Source: Psychromonas sp. Urea-02u-13 (GTDB taxonomy: Bacteria; Pseudomonadota; Gammaproteobacteria; Enterobacterales; Psychromonadaceae). Taken from it: a stretch of 64,000 nucleotides of DNA. The translations under genes and the position numbers were made by a program. Under the pieces are notes generated by a model. That model worked only from the letters and a program-made list of their open reading frames with translations. It ran no database searches and was not told the origin of the DNA. Of this stretch, positions 18,973-33,639 are shown one piece after another. Position 1 is the first letter of the stretch, and each line of letters begins with the position of its first letter. Location: NCBI RefSeq assembly GCF_002835995.1, contig NZ_PJBZ01000042.1, positions 62,001 to 126,000 of the forward strand. The letters run 5' to 3'.

Positions 18973-19938
18973 TTAGAAGTTGTAACGTAGACCAACCATT
19001 AATTCGTTTTCAGAGTCAGCCTTACCCACTTCTTTTTCATCTAAGTTATTTAACTTATAAGAAGCGAAAGTACGGATAGATTTATTGAAACGGTATTGCG
19101 CTTCAAGTGCAAAGAAATCTTCTGTATCCATAGTCGCACCGTCATCTTCTTCAGCCATACCAACAATACCCATTAAGCGGAATTCTTTGGTAAATTTGTA
19201 CTGCACGGCAGCTTCTAAAGAAGTAAAGTCAGTGTTTGCATCAGTAGCACCCATTGCGTATGTAGCAGCAACGTACAAGTCATTCCATGTGTAAGTAGCA
19301 CCTAATGTTGCTTGATTTTCTTCATCTTGATCAGAGTAAGATGCACCAAGGTCTAAACCAAAGTCAAATGCGTAAACAGCAGAGATACCAAATGCATCTT
19401 CAGAAGCAGTTTGTGCATTGCCGTCTTTATCAAACTCTTGTACACCATTTGCAATGTAGTTAGTTTGAACTGTTAATGCATCTGCAAATGTACCTGAGTA
19501 TAAGAAGTTATTGTCACGCTTATCTTTTGCCGCGCCAACATATTGTTGCTGACCAGAATGCTCAGACGCAATATCTGTGAAATCAGAAACCTGAACATTT
19601 GCACTATCTTGTTTACCGTAAGAGAAATCACCGATTTTAGTACCGATACCAGCAAATAAGTAACGGTTTTTAACTTCAGATGCACCTGATTTAATTTCAT
19701 ATTCCATGAAACCAAAACCCGTTAGGTTTTCAGATATTTTCGTTTCACCACCAAAGTTAATACGTGCACGGCTTTTATCTTCCATTGTGCCGTCAACTGA
19801 ATCGCTAAATAGACCACGAACTTCAGCACGACCGCCAACTTTCAGTGTTGTTCCGTCTTGGTCATAAACTGTTGCCGCGCCTGCTGTTGCAGAGACTAGG
19901 GCAGATACAATTGCTGTTGCTAATAAAGTTTTTTTCAT
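18973..19938 (-). CDS. OmpU-like outer-membrane porin
   Basis: The 321-residue protein starts with a classical Sec signal peptide (MKKTLLATAIVSALVSATAGA, cleavage after AGA near residue 21). It continues with VGGRAEVRG, alternating beta-strand patterns, and ends in a terminal Phe (VGLRYNF), the outer-membrane assembly signal. It belongs to the Gram-negative trimeric porin group found in Vibrio and Psychromonas (OmpU/OmpC-like), letting small hydrophilic solutes pass. It is a single gene with its own terminator. A 259-bp gap to mnmE upstream shows no clear operator. Confidence 0.88.
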   Translation of the reverse strand: MKKTLLATAIVSALVSATAGAATVYDQDGTTLKVGGRAEVRGLFSDSVDGTMEDKSRARINFGGETKISENLTGFGFMEYEIKSGASEVKNRYLFAGIGTKIGDFSYGKQDSANVQVSDFTDIASEHSGQQQYVGAAKDKRDNNFLYSGTFADALTVQTNYIANGVQEFDKDGNAQTASEDAFGISAVYAFDFGLDLGASYSDQDEENQATLGATYTWNDLYVAATYAMGATDANTDFTSLEAAVQYKFTKEFRLMGIVGMAEEDDGATMDTEDFFALEAQYRFNKSIRTFASYKLNNLDEKEVGKADSENELMVGLRYNF

Positions 19939-20197
19939 GATTCTTCCATGGTTTATTTAAAGGTTATTATTATTTAAGGTTCGGTTCAATTATATTTTGC
20001 AACGCTGCCGCTGCAGACAAAAAAGAGCTTAACTTTTTCATATGACAAATATGTGACAACTCATCATTTTCTATCAAAAAGTAAACTAATTACTCTTTTG
20101 CGACTGATAATAGTGAGAACAGCTATCAATATCAAGGTTATTTAGCAAAAAAATGAAATAAAATAGTATTTAAATGACTTCCAAGGGAACTTTATCC

Positions 20198-21565
20198 TTA
20201 TTTACCAATACAAAAACTTGAAAAAATGCGTCCCAATAAATCATCAGAGGTGAATTCACCGGTTATTTCGCTGAGATATTGCTGTGTTAAACGCAATTCT
20301 TCCGCTAATAACTCTCCCGCTTTATATTCCTCTAACTGTATTTTACCTTCTAATAAATGACGTTCCGCATTATCAATCGCTTCTAAATGACGACGACGTG
20401 CCATAAAGCCACCTCCAGTAGAGCCTTGATAACCCATTATTTCTTTCAGGTGCTCTTTTAATGGATCCATGCCTAAACCCGTTTTTGCTGAGATTCTATA
20501 AACAGGGTGCTGATGATCTTCTGTGACTTCTAATGTTTCACCAGTCAGGTCTGCCTTATTACGCACAACGGTTAATCCGACCGAGTCTGGTAATTTATCA
20601 ATAAAATCAGGCCAGATTTCATGGGGATCTGCTGAATCAGTGGTGGTTGCATCCAACATAAACAGAACACGGTCAGCCGTTTGAATTTCAGCCCAAGCAC
20701 GTTCGATGCCTATTTTCTCTACTTCATCGGCACTTTCACGTAATCCAGCGGTATCAATAATATGCAATGGCATACCATCAATATGAATATGTTCACGCAT
20801 GACATCACGTGTTGTCCCTGCTATATCTGTCACAATTGCGCTTTCTTTGCCCACTAAGCTATTCAATAAGCTCGATTTACCGGCATTTGGACGACCAGCA
20901 ATTACGACTTTCATACCATCACGTAAAATAGCGCCTTGCTTAGCCTGTGCTTTAACAGAATCAAGATTAGCAATAATTTGGTAAAGGTCTTTGGCAATTT
21001 TTCCATCACTTAAAAAATCAACTTCCTCTTCAGGGAAATCAATTGATGCTTCTACGTAGATGCGAAGGTAAATTAAACTTTCAACTAACTCATTTATTTT
21101 ATTAGAGAATTCCCCCTGTAAAGAGTGCAGAGCACTTTTTGCAGCTTGCTCAGATGTCGCTTCAATTAAATCAGCAATCGCTTCAGCCTGTGCTAAATCG
21201 AGCTTATCGTTCATAAATGCACGTTCTGAAAACTCACCAGGATTAGCACTACGCATGTTTTTGATGGTGAGTATCGCTTTAATCAGCATATCCATCACAA
21301 CCGGACCACCATGCCCCTGTAGTTCTAAAACATCTTCACCAGTAAATGAATTTGGCGCTTTAAAAAGCAGGGCGATGCCTTGGTCTAATACATCACCATG
21401 TTGATCATTAAAAGGCAGGTATTCCGCATAACGTACTTTAGGGATTTTACCGAGAATAATTTGTGCAACCGCTCCTACATCAGGACCAGAAACACGAATA
21501 ATACCTACGCCACCACGGCCTGTTGCCGTCGCCTGTGCAACAATTGTATCTGTTACTTCAATCAT
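20198..21565 (-). CDS. mnmE: tRNA modification GTPase MnmE (TrmE)
   Basis: With MnmG it installs the 5-carboxymethylaminomethyl group on wobble uridine of certain tRNAs. The roughly 455-residue protein has an N-terminal tetrahydrofolate-binding domain ([21 protein letters not shown]). The G domain follows, with [26 protein letters not shown] and NKADL. It ends with the characteristic FCIGK. I use ATG 21565; a GTG at 21577 would add four residues. It is transcribed like yidC but is separated from it by a terminator. Confidence 0.97.
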   Translation of the reverse strand: MIEVTDTIVAQATATGRGGVGIIRVSGPDVGAVAQIILGKIPKVRYAEYLPFNDQHGDVLDQGIALLFKAPNSFTGEDVLELQGHGGPVVMDMLIKAILTIKNMRSANPGEFSERAFMNDKLDLAQAEAIADLIEATSEQAAKSALHSLQGEFSNKINELVESLIYLRIYVEASIDFPEEEVDFLSDGKIAKDLYQIIANLDSVKAQAKQGAILRDGMKVVIAGRPNAGKSSLLNSLVGKESAIVTDIAGTTRDVMREHIHIDGMPLHIIDTAGLRESADEVEKIGIERAWAEIQTADRVLFMLDATTTDSADPHEIWPDFIDKLPDSVGLTVVRNKADLTGETLEVTEDHQHPVYRISAKTGLGMDPLKEHLKEIMGYQGSTGGGFMARRRHLEAIDNAERHLLEGKIQLEEYKAGELLAEELRLTQQYLSEITGEFTSDDLLGRIFSSFCIGK

Positions 21566-21720
21566 AATAAAAACCACCAGTTATATAACGTTAGCTTCAC
21601 CTTTGTACTTTGCATTTCGAAGCAATACCTATAAACACGATTAAGTTTAAGGTGTTTTGTACAAAAGAAGCTGTAAATGCTCATGGCCAAGCCCTGAGTA
21701 GATACAAATAATTAAAAGCA

Positions 21721-21747
21721 AAAAGGCGACTATTAAGTCGCCTTTTT
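21721..21747 (-). terminator. Intrinsic terminator after yidC
   Basis: The stem AAAAGGCGAC/GTCGCCTTTT has a 6-base loop and a T-run on the minus strand, 20 bases after the yidC stop. It ends the rpmH-rnpA-yidD-yidC transcript before mnmE. Confidence 0.85.
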
Positions 21748-21767
21748 ATGGTTAACGAGTGAGAGAG

Positions 21768-23450
21768 TTACTTCTTCTCAATCGATACTTTCTTTTCGCT
21801 CAAGCCCTTTTTTTCAAACTGCTTATAAATATAAGTCTGTTGAATCAAGGTAACGATGTTACTTACTAGCCAGTAAAGTACTAGACCTGCTGGGAACCAT
21901 AAGAAGAAGAAGGTAAAGATTATTGGCATAAACTTCATGATCTTCTGCTGCATCGGGTCTTGCACTTGTGTTGGAGACATCTTCTGAATGAAGAACATGC
22001 TCACACCCATTAAAATAGGTAACACGTAGTACGGGTCTTGAACTGATAAATCTTGAATCCATAACGCAAACGGCGCGTGACGTAATTCAACTGATTCCAT
22101 TAATGACCAGTACAATGCAATGAAGATAGGCATTTGTAGAAGAATTGGGAAACAACCGCCAAGTGGGTTTACTTTCTCAGTCTTGTACAGCTCCATCATC
22201 GCTTTTGACACTTTCTGTTTGTCATCACCGAAACGGTCACGTAGTGCTTGAATCTTAGGTTGTAACAAACGCATTTTCGCCATTGACGTGTATTGCGCTT
22301 TTGTTAGCGGATAAAGGGCACCTTTAACCGTAAAGGTAATCAAGATGATTGCAACACCCCAGTTACCAACAATACTTTGGAAGAACAGTAGTAGTTGGAA
22401 TAATGGTTGTGCAATAAACCATAACCAACCGTAATCTACGGTTAAATCTAGGTGTTTAGCAACTTGAGACATTTCGTCTTGTAGTTTAGGACCAACCCAT
22501 AGGTTCGCTTCAATGTTTGCAGTACTGTGGGCATTGATAGTTTGCACTGGCGCTTTAAAGCCAATCGCAGCATCTTTACCTTGAATGATATTACTGTACA
22601 GCGAGTTGTTTTGATCCGTTGCTGGAATCCAAGCAGAAACGAAGTAATGTTGAAGCATTGCTACCCAACCGCCTTCTGTTGTCTTGCTTAAAGCACCATC
22701 TTGCATATCATCAAAGCTGTATTTTTGGTAACGCGTATCAGATGTTGAGAACGCACCACCACGGTATACAGGCATCATCATATTAGTGCCGGTATCTTTG
22801 ATTGTTTCTTTTAGCTGTCCGTATAGTTGAACGTTTAATGCATTATCAGATTTGTTTTCAACTTGATAATTTACGTTAACAACATATTCGCCACGCTTAA
22901 GTGTGAATGTTTTAGTAAACACGTTACCGTTTTCAGCCACAAAGCGTAATGAAGTAGAAACTTGTGTTTCACCTTCAGAAAGAATTGTTTCAACAGATTG
23001 TGCACTATAGAAAGGACGACCTTTCTTATTTGCATCAGGACCTTGACCGATTAATCCACTTTGCGCGATATAAGTGAAACCATTACCGCTATCTAAAATG
23101 CGGAACGGCTTGCCTGAGTCCATCTCAGTATCATGTTCAAGTAGATCAGCAGATAAAACATCACCACCGACTAATGAGATAGCAAGACGTAACGTATCGT
23201 TCTCTAAAATTACCGATTCATTTGTTGGTAATTGTGCAGGTACTTCATTATTAATAGCGCTAGTTTCTGTTGATGCAGGTACATCTGCACTAAAGTTACT
23301 GCTTGAAGGAACTGAAGAGGTATTATTAGTTGTTTGTTCAGTCGTTTGTGCCGCGACAGGCTGAGGATTTTGTTCTACAACCCATGCTTGATAAAGTAAA
23401 AAACTTACAAACAGTAGGGCAAGTAACAATAAATTGCGTTGGGATTCCAT
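21768..23450 (-). CDS. yidC: Membrane protein insertase YidC
   Basis: The 560-residue insertase places proteins into the inner membrane alone or with SecYEG. It has an N-terminal helix (about 5-22), a large periplasmic beta domain (about 60-350), and the conserved membrane core beginning around GWLWFIAQPLF, with NWGVAIILITFTVKG, PLGGCFPILLQMPIFIALYW and a basic C-terminal tail. The length is close to the E. coli protein (548). It starts 8 bases after the yidD stop. Confidence 0.97.
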   Translation of the reverse strand: MESQRNLLLLALLFVSFLLYQAWVVEQNPQPVAAQTTEQTTNNTSSVPSSSNFSADVPASTETSAINNEVPAQLPTNESVILENDTLRLAISLVGGDVLSADLLEHDTEMDSGKPFRILDSGNGFTYIAQSGLIGQGPDANKKGRPFYSAQSVETILSEGETQVSTSLRFVAENGNVFTKTFTLKRGEYVVNVNYQVENKSDNALNVQLYGQLKETIKDTGTNMMMPVYRGGAFSTSDTRYQKYSFDDMQDGALSKTTEGGWVAMLQHYFVSAWIPATDQNNSLYSNIIQGKDAAIGFKAPVQTINAHSTANIEANLWVGPKLQDEMSQVAKHLDLTVDYGWLWFIAQPLFQLLLFFQSIVGNWGVAIILITFTVKGALYPLTKAQYTSMAKMRLLQPKIQALRDRFGDDKQKVSKAMMELYKTEKVNPLGGCFPILLQMPIFIALYWSLMESVELRHAPFALWIQDLSVQDPYYVLPILMGVSMFFIQKMSPTQVQDPMQQKIMKFMPIIFTFFFLWFPAGLVLYWLVSNIVTLIQQTYIYKQFEKKGLSEKKVSIEKK

Positions 23451-23458
23451 AACGTTTA

Positions 23459-23740
23459 CTAATCTCTTTTATTGATTGAATCTGTTTTATGACTCATTGG
23501 CTGACAACAAGCAGGCACAGGATCGTAACCACCTTCACTTAAAGGTTGGCATCTTATAAGACGTTTAGCTGCTAGCCAACATCCTTTAACGATTCCATGT
23601 AATTTTATCGCTTCGATCGCATAATGGGAGCAAGTTGGCGTAAAACGACAACGAGGTCCGATCATAGGGCTGATGATTAATTGATAACCACGAATGAACT
23701 TAATTGCTATCCACTGCAACGCTGCACTAATTTTCGCCAT
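23459..23740 (-). CDS. yidD: Membrane protein insertion efficiency factor YidD
   Basis: The 93-residue protein shows the family signature [23 protein letters not shown] and ends of CxP-type ([13 protein letters not shown]). It is an amphipathic membrane-associated protein that assists YidC-dependent insertion. Its start overlaps the end of rnpA by 34 bases, the usual arrangement. Confidence 0.95.
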   Translation of the reverse strand: MAKISAALQWIAIKFIRGYQLIISPMIGPRCRFTPTCSHYAIEAIKLHGIVKGCWLAAKRLIRCQPLSEGGYDPVPACCQPMSHKTDSINKRD

Positions 23741-24063
23741 AATTTATCCATTACTTTATTAATTTCTTCATTAGATAAATCAGCAATACCGGCTTTTGCA
23801 ATAACTACAATATCGATATTTGGAAGCTGGTGTTGTTGATGGCGGAATTGTTCTCTTACTACACGACGGATACGATTACGCCCAACAGCATGTTTAATAT
23901 GCTTTTTAGGTATAGCCATGCCAAGACGGGGATGTTCTAAAGTATTTTTTCGAGCAAGAAGTGTTAGATGCGGGGAGACTGCTGGAACAGCATTCTTAAA
24001 AACAGGTTGAAAATCTTCAGGAGTTAACAAACGTAACTCCCGAGAATACGAATAATTCACCAC
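23707..24063 (-). CDS. rnpA: Ribonuclease P protein component
   Basis: The 118-residue basic protein assists the RNase P RNA in trimming tRNA 5' ends. Visible marks are [42 protein letters not shown] (RNR motif within GRNRIRR) and [11 protein letters not shown]. The start is GTG: two GTG codons in a row (24063 and 24060) precede NYSYSREL, and either is possible. It begins 10 bases after the rpmH stop. Confidence 0.95.
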   Translation of the reverse strand: MVNYSYSRELRLLTPEDFQPVFKNAVPAVSPHLTLLARKNTLEHPRLGMAIPKKHIKHAVGRNRIRRVVREQFRHQQHQLPNIDIVVIAKAGIADLSNEEINKVMDKLWRKLVQRCSG

Positions 24064-24073
24064 GTCTGGGAAA

Positions 24074-24208
24074 TTATGCGCTTAAGCTTGCGCGGCCTTT
24101 GGCACGACGACGAGCTAGTACGTTACGACCATTTTTAGTCGCCATACGAGTTCTGAAACCGTGTGAACGCTTACGCTTAATGTTGCTTGGTTGAAAAGTA
24201 CGTTTCAT
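24074..24208 (-). CDS. rpmH: 50S ribosomal protein L34
   Basis: The 44-residue protein begins [19 protein letters not shown] and continues [20 protein letters not shown], almost identical to other L34 proteins. It is the first gene of the rpmH-rnpA-yidD-yidC run, divergent from dnaA. Confidence 0.98.
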   Translation of the reverse strand: MKRTFQPSNIKRKRSHGFRTRMATKNGRNVLARRRAKGRASLSA

Positions 24209-24493
24209 GCTCTTTCCACTTATGTTAAGTACTGTACAGTAGCTAATATTTTCATTTTGTGATTTTCAAAAAACTTAAAAAGTTAATCTAAATAACAAAG
24301 TAAAACGGTTAGCCGATTTAAAAGAGAGCAGATTCTATGGTTAGATTGACTAAAAGTCAATCACAGATATCGCTTTCACGCACATTAAATAATTCCCTTA
24401 AAAAGCATTCGCTTAAATAAGGTAGATATTAATTGCTTGCCACACTCGAAAGTTTGGGTGGGAGGATTATATAGAAGCGACATTAATAAGCAA

Positions 24494-24645
24494 GGATCTA
24501 TCTGTGATCTTTCTGGTTTTTGTTTAAAATTAATACGCAATAATCTGCTCTATTATGGTCAATATTTACATTGCATATTATTGCAACCAATTTAATGATC
24601 TTTTTTTACAAAAAGATCGCATGATCTTGTGGATTGATCGTGATC
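24494..24645. other. GATC-rich dnaA upstream region
   Basis: The rpmH-dnaA gap (24209-24691) has no gene. Its dnaA-proximal part holds seven GATC sites in about 150 bp, several close to the likely dnaA promoter, and one weak DnaA-box-like TGTGGATTG (24628-24636, seven of nine to TTATCCACA in reverse). No cluster of consensus DnaA boxes is visible, so I do not call an origin. The GATC density suggests Dam/SeqA control of dnaA. Confidence 0.45.
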
Positions 24646-24691
24646 TTATCGGTAGAATTATCCGCCCCGAAATTCACAACTGGAGTTAGTC

Positions 24692-26071
24692 ATGTCCCTC
24701 GTTATTTGGCAAGAGTGCTTAGCACAATTAAAGGATGAATTGTCAAAGAGTGACTTCAGTACTTGGTTGCGTCCATTACAGGCTGGATATAACAATTCTA
24801 TCCTTTCTTTGTACTCTCCAAACAAGTTTACCAGTGATTGGGTACGCAATAATTTTATGGATGTTATTGAAAGTAAAATTCAATTATTAGCGCAAATTGA
24901 AGATCCAAATCTGACTATTCAAATTCGCTTGTTAGTAGGCAGACCTGAAACTGTTGATGTCGCTCCCCGTATTGCCCCCGTTGCAGCACCGCAAGTCAGC
25001 ACCTCTCATCCGTGGCAAGGTCAGAACAAAGCACAAGATGTCGCACATAAAAGTAATTTAATAAAACGTTTTACCTTTGATAACTTTGTTGAAGGTAAAT
25101 CGAATAACTTCGCGATCGCAACCACACAGCAAATTGCAGAAAATCCAGGTGGCGTTTATAACCCACTATTTTTATATGCACATCCAGGACTAGGCAAAAC
25201 ACATCTATTACATGCGGTAGGTAATTCGATTGTGGCTGCCAACCCAGATGCGAAAGTGGTTTATATTCGCTCTGAACGTTTTGTACAAGATATGATCAAC
25301 TCGATTCGTAACAATACCATCGAGCAATTTAAAGACTACTACGCGTCACTCGATGCATTATTAATAGATGATATCCATTTCTTTGCCGGTAAAGAACGTT
25401 CGCAAGAAGTCCTTTTCCAAACATTTAACTCAATGTTAGATGGTCATCAACAGGTTATTTTAACCAGTGATCGTTTTCCAAAAGAGATTGAAGGCATTGA
25501 TGAACGTCTGCGTACACGTTTTGGTTGGGGACTATCAATTCCCATTGATCCACCAGAATTAGAAACACGTGTTGCGATTTTAATCAGTAAAGCAGAAGAA
25601 CGTGGTTTAACCTTACCGGATGATGTTGCTTTCTTTATAGCAAAACGTCTGACCATTACCGATGTACGTGTTTTAGAAGGTGCCATTGCCAATATATCTG
25701 CAAAAGCGCAGTTCACAGGTCAAGACATCACTATCTCATTAGTGCAAGACGCACTACGTGATATGTTAGCCGTACATACCAAGCAAACGACCATTGATAA
25801 CATTCAAAAAGTGGTTGCTGAACATTACCGCATTAAAATTTCTGATATGTCTTCAAAACGTCGTACTCGTACTGTTGCTCGCCCGCGTCAAATCGCGATG
25901 GCACTAGCAAAAGAGTTAACCCAACATAGTTTGCCTGAAATTGGTGAAGCTTTTGGCGGACGTGACCATACAACGGTATTGCATGCTTGTCGTAAAGTGA
26001 CTGAACTGCGTAACGAAAACAATGACATTCAAGAAGATTACAAAATTCTGATCCGCACATTATCGATGTAA
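24692..26071 (+). CDS. dnaA: Chromosomal replication initiator DnaA
   Basis: The 459-residue protein has domain I ([16 protein letters not shown]), a linker, the AAA+ domain ([10 protein letters not shown]; Walker [12 protein letters not shown]; Walker [13 protein letters not shown]) and the C-terminal DNA-binding domain ([21 protein letters not shown], then [14 protein letters not shown]). It binds DnaA boxes and opens oriC. It is the first gene of dnaA-dnaN-recF-gyrB with GGAG before the ATG. Confidence 0.98.
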   Translation: MSLVIWQECLAQLKDELSKSDFSTWLRPLQAGYNNSILSLYSPNKFTSDWVRNNFMDVIESKIQLLAQIEDPNLTIQIRLLVGRPETVDVAPRIAPVAAPQVSTSHPWQGQNKAQDVAHKSNLIKRFTFDNFVEGKSNNFAIATTQQIAENPGGVYNPLFLYAHPGLGKTHLLHAVGNSIVAANPDAKVVYIRSERFVQDMINSIRNNTIEQFKDYYASLDALLIDDIHFFAGKERSQEVLFQTFNSMLDGHQQVILTSDRFPKEIEGIDERLRTRFGWGLSIPIDPPELETRVAILISKAEERGLTLPDDVAFFIAKRLTITDVRVLEGAIANISAKAQFTGQDITISLVQDALRDMLAVHTKQTTIDNIQKVVAEHYRIKISDMSSKRRTRTVARPRQIAMALAKELTQHSLPEIGEAFGGRDHTTVLHACRKVTELRNENNDIQEDYKILIRTLSM

Positions 26072-26082
26072 GGTTATAAACC

Positions 26083-27186
26083 ATGAAATTCTCTATCTCA
26101 CGTGAAGCCTTTTTACGCCCATTACAATTGGTCGTTGGCTCAGTAGCTGGCGGTCGTCCCGCATTGCCGATCATGGGTAACATCTTAATCGAAGTAAAAC
26201 AGGGCATGTTAAGCCTAACCGGTACCGATTTAGAAGTTGAACTGATCACCCAGATTCCACTTCAGCAACCCGCTGAAGAGGGTGTAATCACTGTGCCTGC
26301 ACGTAAGTTACTGGATATTTGTCGTGGTTTGTCAGAGCCTTGTGAAATTACCTTTGAAGTTAAAAATGAAAAAGTAACAATCCGTTCAGGCCGTAGTCGT
26401 TACTTACTTTCATCATTACCTGCTATTGATTTTCCAAATATTGAATCATGGAATAGCCTGCTTGAACTAAATGTTTTGCAGGGCGAATTTAAAAAGTTAA
26501 TCGAATTTACACAATTTGCAATGGCTAGCCAAGATGTACGTTATTACCTCAATGGTATGTACTTTGAAGCCAGTGAAAACAGCTTACGCAGTGTCGCAAC
26601 CGATGGTCATCGATTAGCCTCTTCAGCAATAACATTGCCGCAAACAATTGAAACACAATCTATTATCGTGCCGCGTAAAGGTGTATTAGAACTCGTTAAG
26701 CTACTCGATAATGAACAAGATAATGTGACATTACAGATCGGTCAGAATAACTTACGTGCAATTATTGGTGGTTTTATCTTTACCACTAAATTGGTTGATG
26801 GTCGTTTCCCTGATTACCGTCGCGTTATTCCACGTAACGGTGATAAAGAGCTATTAGCTAACCGTGAATCATTAAAACAAGCCTTTACCCGTGCTGCGAT
26901 TTTATCGAATGAAAAATTCCGCGGTGTGCGTCTCACGTTATCTGAAAATCTATTGCAAATTACCGCAAACAACCCAGAGCGCGAAGAAGCGGAAGAGTAT
27001 ATTGACGTTAATTATCAATCTGAGTCACTAGAAATAGGCTTTAACGTAAGTTATGTTTTAGATGTATTAAATACGCTAAAAAGTGAACAAGTAAAAATAA
27101 CATTAAGCAGTTCAGACCACAGTACGTTAATTGAGTCTACCGATAGTGATGACTCACTATATGTACTAATGCCAATGCGCTTGTAA
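26083..27186 (+). CDS. dnaN: DNA polymerase III beta sliding clamp
   Basis: The 367-residue clamp subunit forms a ring of two subunits around DNA. The expected three clamp domains are present: MKFSISREAFLRPLQ at the start, YYLNGMYFEA and TDGHRLA in the middle, and the end YVLMPMRL. It starts 11 bases after the dnaA stop with AAGG upstream. Confidence 0.98.
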   Translation: MKFSISREAFLRPLQLVVGSVAGGRPALPIMGNILIEVKQGMLSLTGTDLEVELITQIPLQQPAEEGVITVPARKLLDICRGLSEPCEITFEVKNEKVTIRSGRSRYLLSSLPAIDFPNIESWNSLLELNVLQGEFKKLIEFTQFAMASQDVRYYLNGMYFEASENSLRSVATDGHRLASSAITLPQTIETQSIIVPRKGVLELVKLLDNEQDNVTLQIGQNNLRAIIGGFIFTTKLVDGRFPDYRRVIPRNGDKELLANRESLKQAFTRAAILSNEKFRGVRLTLSENLLQITANNPEREEAEEYIDVNYQSESLEIGFNVSYVLDVLNTLKSEQVKITLSSSDHSTLIESTDSDDSLYVLMPMRL

Positions 27187-27276
27187 GCATATATTAAGAC
27201 GGTGGGACAAGCGTCCCGCTGCTAATATTTACCTCGATAGTTTAAAATCCCCTCTCAATATAAACGGAGTTGTTTG

Positions 27277-30808
<3,532 letters not shown>

Positions 30809-30827
30809 TCGACACGATATTATCGCT

Positions 30828-30856
30828 AAAAAACCAGCTTATAAGCTGGTTTTTTT
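30828..30856 (+). terminator. Intrinsic terminator after gyrB
   Basis: The palindrome CCAGCTTATAAGCTGG is preceded by six A and followed by seven T, 20 bases after the gyrB stop. The symmetry lets it work in both directions. Confidence 0.92.
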
Positions 30857-30990
30857 ATGCCTGTAAAATATAAACAACTGAATTCCGCCTTAGAAAACCC
30901 ACTGAAAATAAGCAAAATGATAGACGCTGAAACATAACTGACATATTTGAATTCTATAATTCACTTCAAAATTCATCTTATGAGCCTGTC

Positions 30991-32931
30991 ATGTCAGTAA
31001 ATTTACTCACTAAAATAATTTCCATTACGATTGCTTTACTGCTCTTTTTTATTAGCGCTTTTATTGGTTGGGCCTGGCACGAAATGGATAAACCCTACCA
31101 AATAAACCAGTCTTACCATGATATTAAATCTGAGCTCGAAACAGACATCGCACTCTCTCTAGAGCAATATCTCGGCTCCGGTAATGCCAGTAAATTACAG
31201 CAAGCTGAAAGCCAATTAACTCAGCTGAAAAACACACCGATTACTTGGCTCAATAAAAACCAGAAAAGTACAATTAGCGTGGCTATTTCACAACTACAAA
31301 GCGCGATTCAACAAGCAAGAAGTGCAGGTAAACTAGCAGCAGATCCAGAAATATTATTAATTAATAATGAGATGGAAAGACGTGCAATCATCGAAGATAT
31401 GAGCAAACTCATTGCGCAGTCAACTATCTCTGATGACATTAAAATGCAATATCAGCAGTCATTGCTGTCTATTAGTCTCACGCTACAACAGATATCTGTT
31501 TCCCGTCAGCGCTATTTACAGCGCAACCAGAAGGCCTTAAATACGGCATTATTAACTGAAAATAAATCCATTAATATCGACTTACAAAAATTAAGAAATT
31601 TACCAAGTTTAGGTATTATTGAAACAGAAGAGGTTGATGAATTTAGCTTTGATGAGCCTGAAACAATCGATTTAACCCAAGAGAATATCAATAGTTTAAT
31701 CAGCCTAACAGCACGTTATCCTAAAGAGTTATCTAATACCGCAAACATGTTGCAGGCGGTTATTCTCAGTCGAGAAAATTTAACCGCGCAATTAACTAAA
31801 TTAACGAATAACTTTGCTTTATATGCCAGTGTCGTTGATGTAGAAAAACAACGTATCACTAATCAGGTTAAATTTATTGGCGCATTTTCTCTGTTTTTAT
31901 TTATGGTCATGATCGCTCTCTCTGCTTCTTTACAATTTAAAAGCTTAGGTTTTATCAAGCAACTACTTCCTTTTTTCGACGCGTTAACCGTAGGTGATTT
32001 TAGCCAATGCTTAACCATCAAAAGTAAACTGTCTGAATTTACCGCCGTCAGCGCACGTAGCCAGCTTTTACAGAACTACTTAAAAGAGCTAACAACCGCC
32101 TTGCAAGAACAGTCTCAGCAGGCATTAAACGCTAGCGCGGCATTACAAAAACGTACTTTGCAAGCCAAAGAAAGTAGCCAACAACAACGACAACAAACAG
32201 AACAGGTGAGCGTCGCGATTAGTCAGCTTTCCAATTCATTTAATCAAGTAACAAAAAATGCTGCCGATACCTGCCAGCAAACAGACAAAGCCGTAAAATT
32301 GGTGACTCGAGCAGATAAAGCATTAGCGATTGAAGCAGAGAAAACCAAATTACTCTCCGATAACATTCTCTCTTTGAGCAAATTGGTTAAGCAACTGAGT
32401 GCCGATACACATTCAATTAATAATGTTTTAGACGTTATTAATAACCTCTCAAAACAGACTAATTTATTAGCCCTAAATGCAGCCATTGAAGCCGCCAGAG
32501 CTGGCGATCAAGGCCGGGGTTTTGCTGTTGTTGCCGATGAAGTGCGTGCACTCGCCATTCGTACTTCTGATTCAACCAGTGAAATACAAGCGATCATCAA
32601 CCAATTGGTTAATACCGCGAAACAGACAAACGATTATGTTTTACAGCAAAGTGAGGTGGCGATTGACTGTGCGCAACATAGCTTAACCGTGCAGCAAGAA
32701 TTAAAGTCTGTCGCTTTGATTATCGATAATATTTATACCTATAATACGAGCATTGCGTCAGCAACAGAAGAACAAGCCATGACCATTACTGACGTGGCTA
32801 ACAATACAAAAATGATTGAACAACACACCAAAAAGGTGAGTAAAAACATGCAGGATATTGATGAGTCAGGGGAGATGATCAAAGGAATAAGTGAAGTATT
32901 AAACACGCTCATTACGCAGTTAAAACGTTAA
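30991..32931 (+). CDS. Methyl-accepting chemotaxis protein
   Basis: The 646-residue receptor has one N-terminal membrane helix (about 7-27), a long, mainly helical periplasmic region (about 30-285), a second helix (about 295-313), and a cytoplasmic signalling domain. The hairpin tip reads [20 protein letters not shown] followed by [12 protein letters not shown], which is diagnostic. The sensor region is not a recognisable Cache domain, so the ligand is unknown. It stands alone after the gyrB terminator. Confidence 0.92.
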   Translation: MSVNLLTKIISITIALLLFFISAFIGWAWHEMDKPYQINQSYHDIKSELETDIALSLEQYLGSGNASKLQQAESQLTQLKNTPITWLNKNQKSTISVAISQLQSAIQQARSAGKLAADPEILLINNEMERRAIIEDMSKLIAQSTISDDIKMQYQQSLLSISLTLQQISVSRQRYLQRNQKALNTALLTENKSINIDLQKLRNLPSLGIIETEEVDEFSFDEPETIDLTQENINSLISLTARYPKELSNTANMLQAVILSRENLTAQLTKLTNNFALYASVVDVEKQRITNQVKFIGAFSLFLFMVMIALSASLQFKSLGFIKQLLPFFDALTVGDFSQCLTIKSKLSEFTAVSARSQLLQNYLKELTTALQEQSQQALNASAALQKRTLQAKESSQQQRQQTEQVSVAISQLSNSFNQVTKNAADTCQQTDKAVKLVTRADKALAIEAEKTKLLSDNILSLSKLVKQLSADTHSINNVLDVINNLSKQTNLLALNAAIEAARAGDQGRGFAVVADEVRALAIRTSDSTSEIQAIINQLVNTAKQTNDYVLQQSEVAIDCAQHSLTVQQELKSVALIIDNIYTYNTSIASATEEQAMTITDVANNTKMIEQHTKKVSKNMQDIDESGEMIKGISEVLNTLITQLKR

Positions 32932-32995
32932 TCGCCTAACCTATAGCAGAACAAGAAAAGGGCGGTTTACGATTGCCCTTAATCAACTAAGTTTT

Positions 32996-33020
32996 GTTTT
33001 TCTTCGTGCCTTCGTGATTA
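32996..33020. repeat. Partial copy of the CTTCGTG repeat family
   Basis: TTTTTCTTCGTGCCTTCGTG, followed by ATTAATTGC, resembles the arms of the elements at 1381-1487 and 34433-34520. Only one arm is evident here. Confidence 0.4.
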
Positions 33021-33088
33021 ATTGCTTTTGAACTTATTTAAACACGACTAAATCTGTCTACGTATATTTGCAACAGGTTTGTCGTGTA

Positions 33089-33493
33089 CTATGCACCCAG
33101 TAAGGGTAAATGTTTTATTTCATGATAGCGCAGAGAAAGCGCGATACAGTGTTTTAACTCTGGCCAAGGGATTGGTTCATTTACATTAAAAACAATCGCT
33201 CTATTGCCTTCAAATTTGAGCCTATGCCCATAGATTTCTTTAAACGTATCTACTAAAGATGTTTTGCAATTGAAGTAGATGCAAAACTGTTCAGGGTGTT
33301 TTTCTTTCCAATCAAAACGGATCGTACTGCCTAATTTAGTTATATAACTTGGCTCGCCCCATTTTAACGTCTCTTGTACATCCGTCAGCGACAACTCATC
33401 GGCAACCAATAAAATTGTTTCACGCACTGCTAATAAAAGCGGTTTTACACTGACAGGGTAAGTTTCAAACTTGTGTTGCACATTCAATTCCAT
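33089..33493 (-). CDS. DUF1801 (YdhG-like) domain protein
   Basis: This 134-residue soluble protein has the family pattern KPLLLAVRETIL, a helix followed by ETLKWGEPSY, then IRFDWKEKHPEQFCIYF and LKHCIALSLRYHEIK. The fold is shared with YjbR/frataxin-like proteins; the biochemical role is unknown. A good ribosome site (AAGGAAAAC) precedes the ATG at 33493, and a perfect parS lies 15 bp upstream of the start. Confidence 0.75.
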   Translation of the reverse strand: MELNVQHKFETYPVSVKPLLLAVRETILLVADELSLTDVQETLKWGEPSYITKLGSTIRFDWKEKHPEQFCIYFNCKTSLVDTFKEIYGHRLKFEGNRAIVFNVNEPIPWPELKHCIALSLRYHEIKHLPLLGA

Positions 33494-33507
33494 TTGTTTT
33501 CCTTAAC

Positions 33508-33523
33508 TGTTTCACGTGAAACA
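33508..33523. promoter_or_regulatory. parS site 1
   Basis: TGTTTCACGTGAAACA is an exact match to the 16-bp chromosomal parS consensus bound by ParB. It lies in the gap upstream of the DUF1801 gene. Confidence 0.92.
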
Positions 33524-33639
33524 TGGCCTTGTATTATTGCTGTAAGTATTGTTGCAATAGGTATTGCTGTAGTGGTCTATCTAGTGAGGGAAAATGCACT
33601 ATCTTCTATTGAAGCCTAACCATTTAACTATTTAACTAT

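Noticed and set aside
24209-24691. oriC between rpmH and dnaA
   Set aside because: GATC-rich, but there is no cluster of consensus DnaA boxes visible; many gammaproteobacteria have oriC elsewhere.
27204-27217. GGGAC-AAGC-GTCCC stem between dnaN and recF as terminator
   Set aside because: Only 5 bp and not followed by a T-run; the four genes are expected to be co-transcribed.
32960-32982. AAGGGC...GCCCTT stem after the chemotaxis receptor as terminator
   Set aside because: Six-base stem with an 11-base loop and no T-run; too weak to call.
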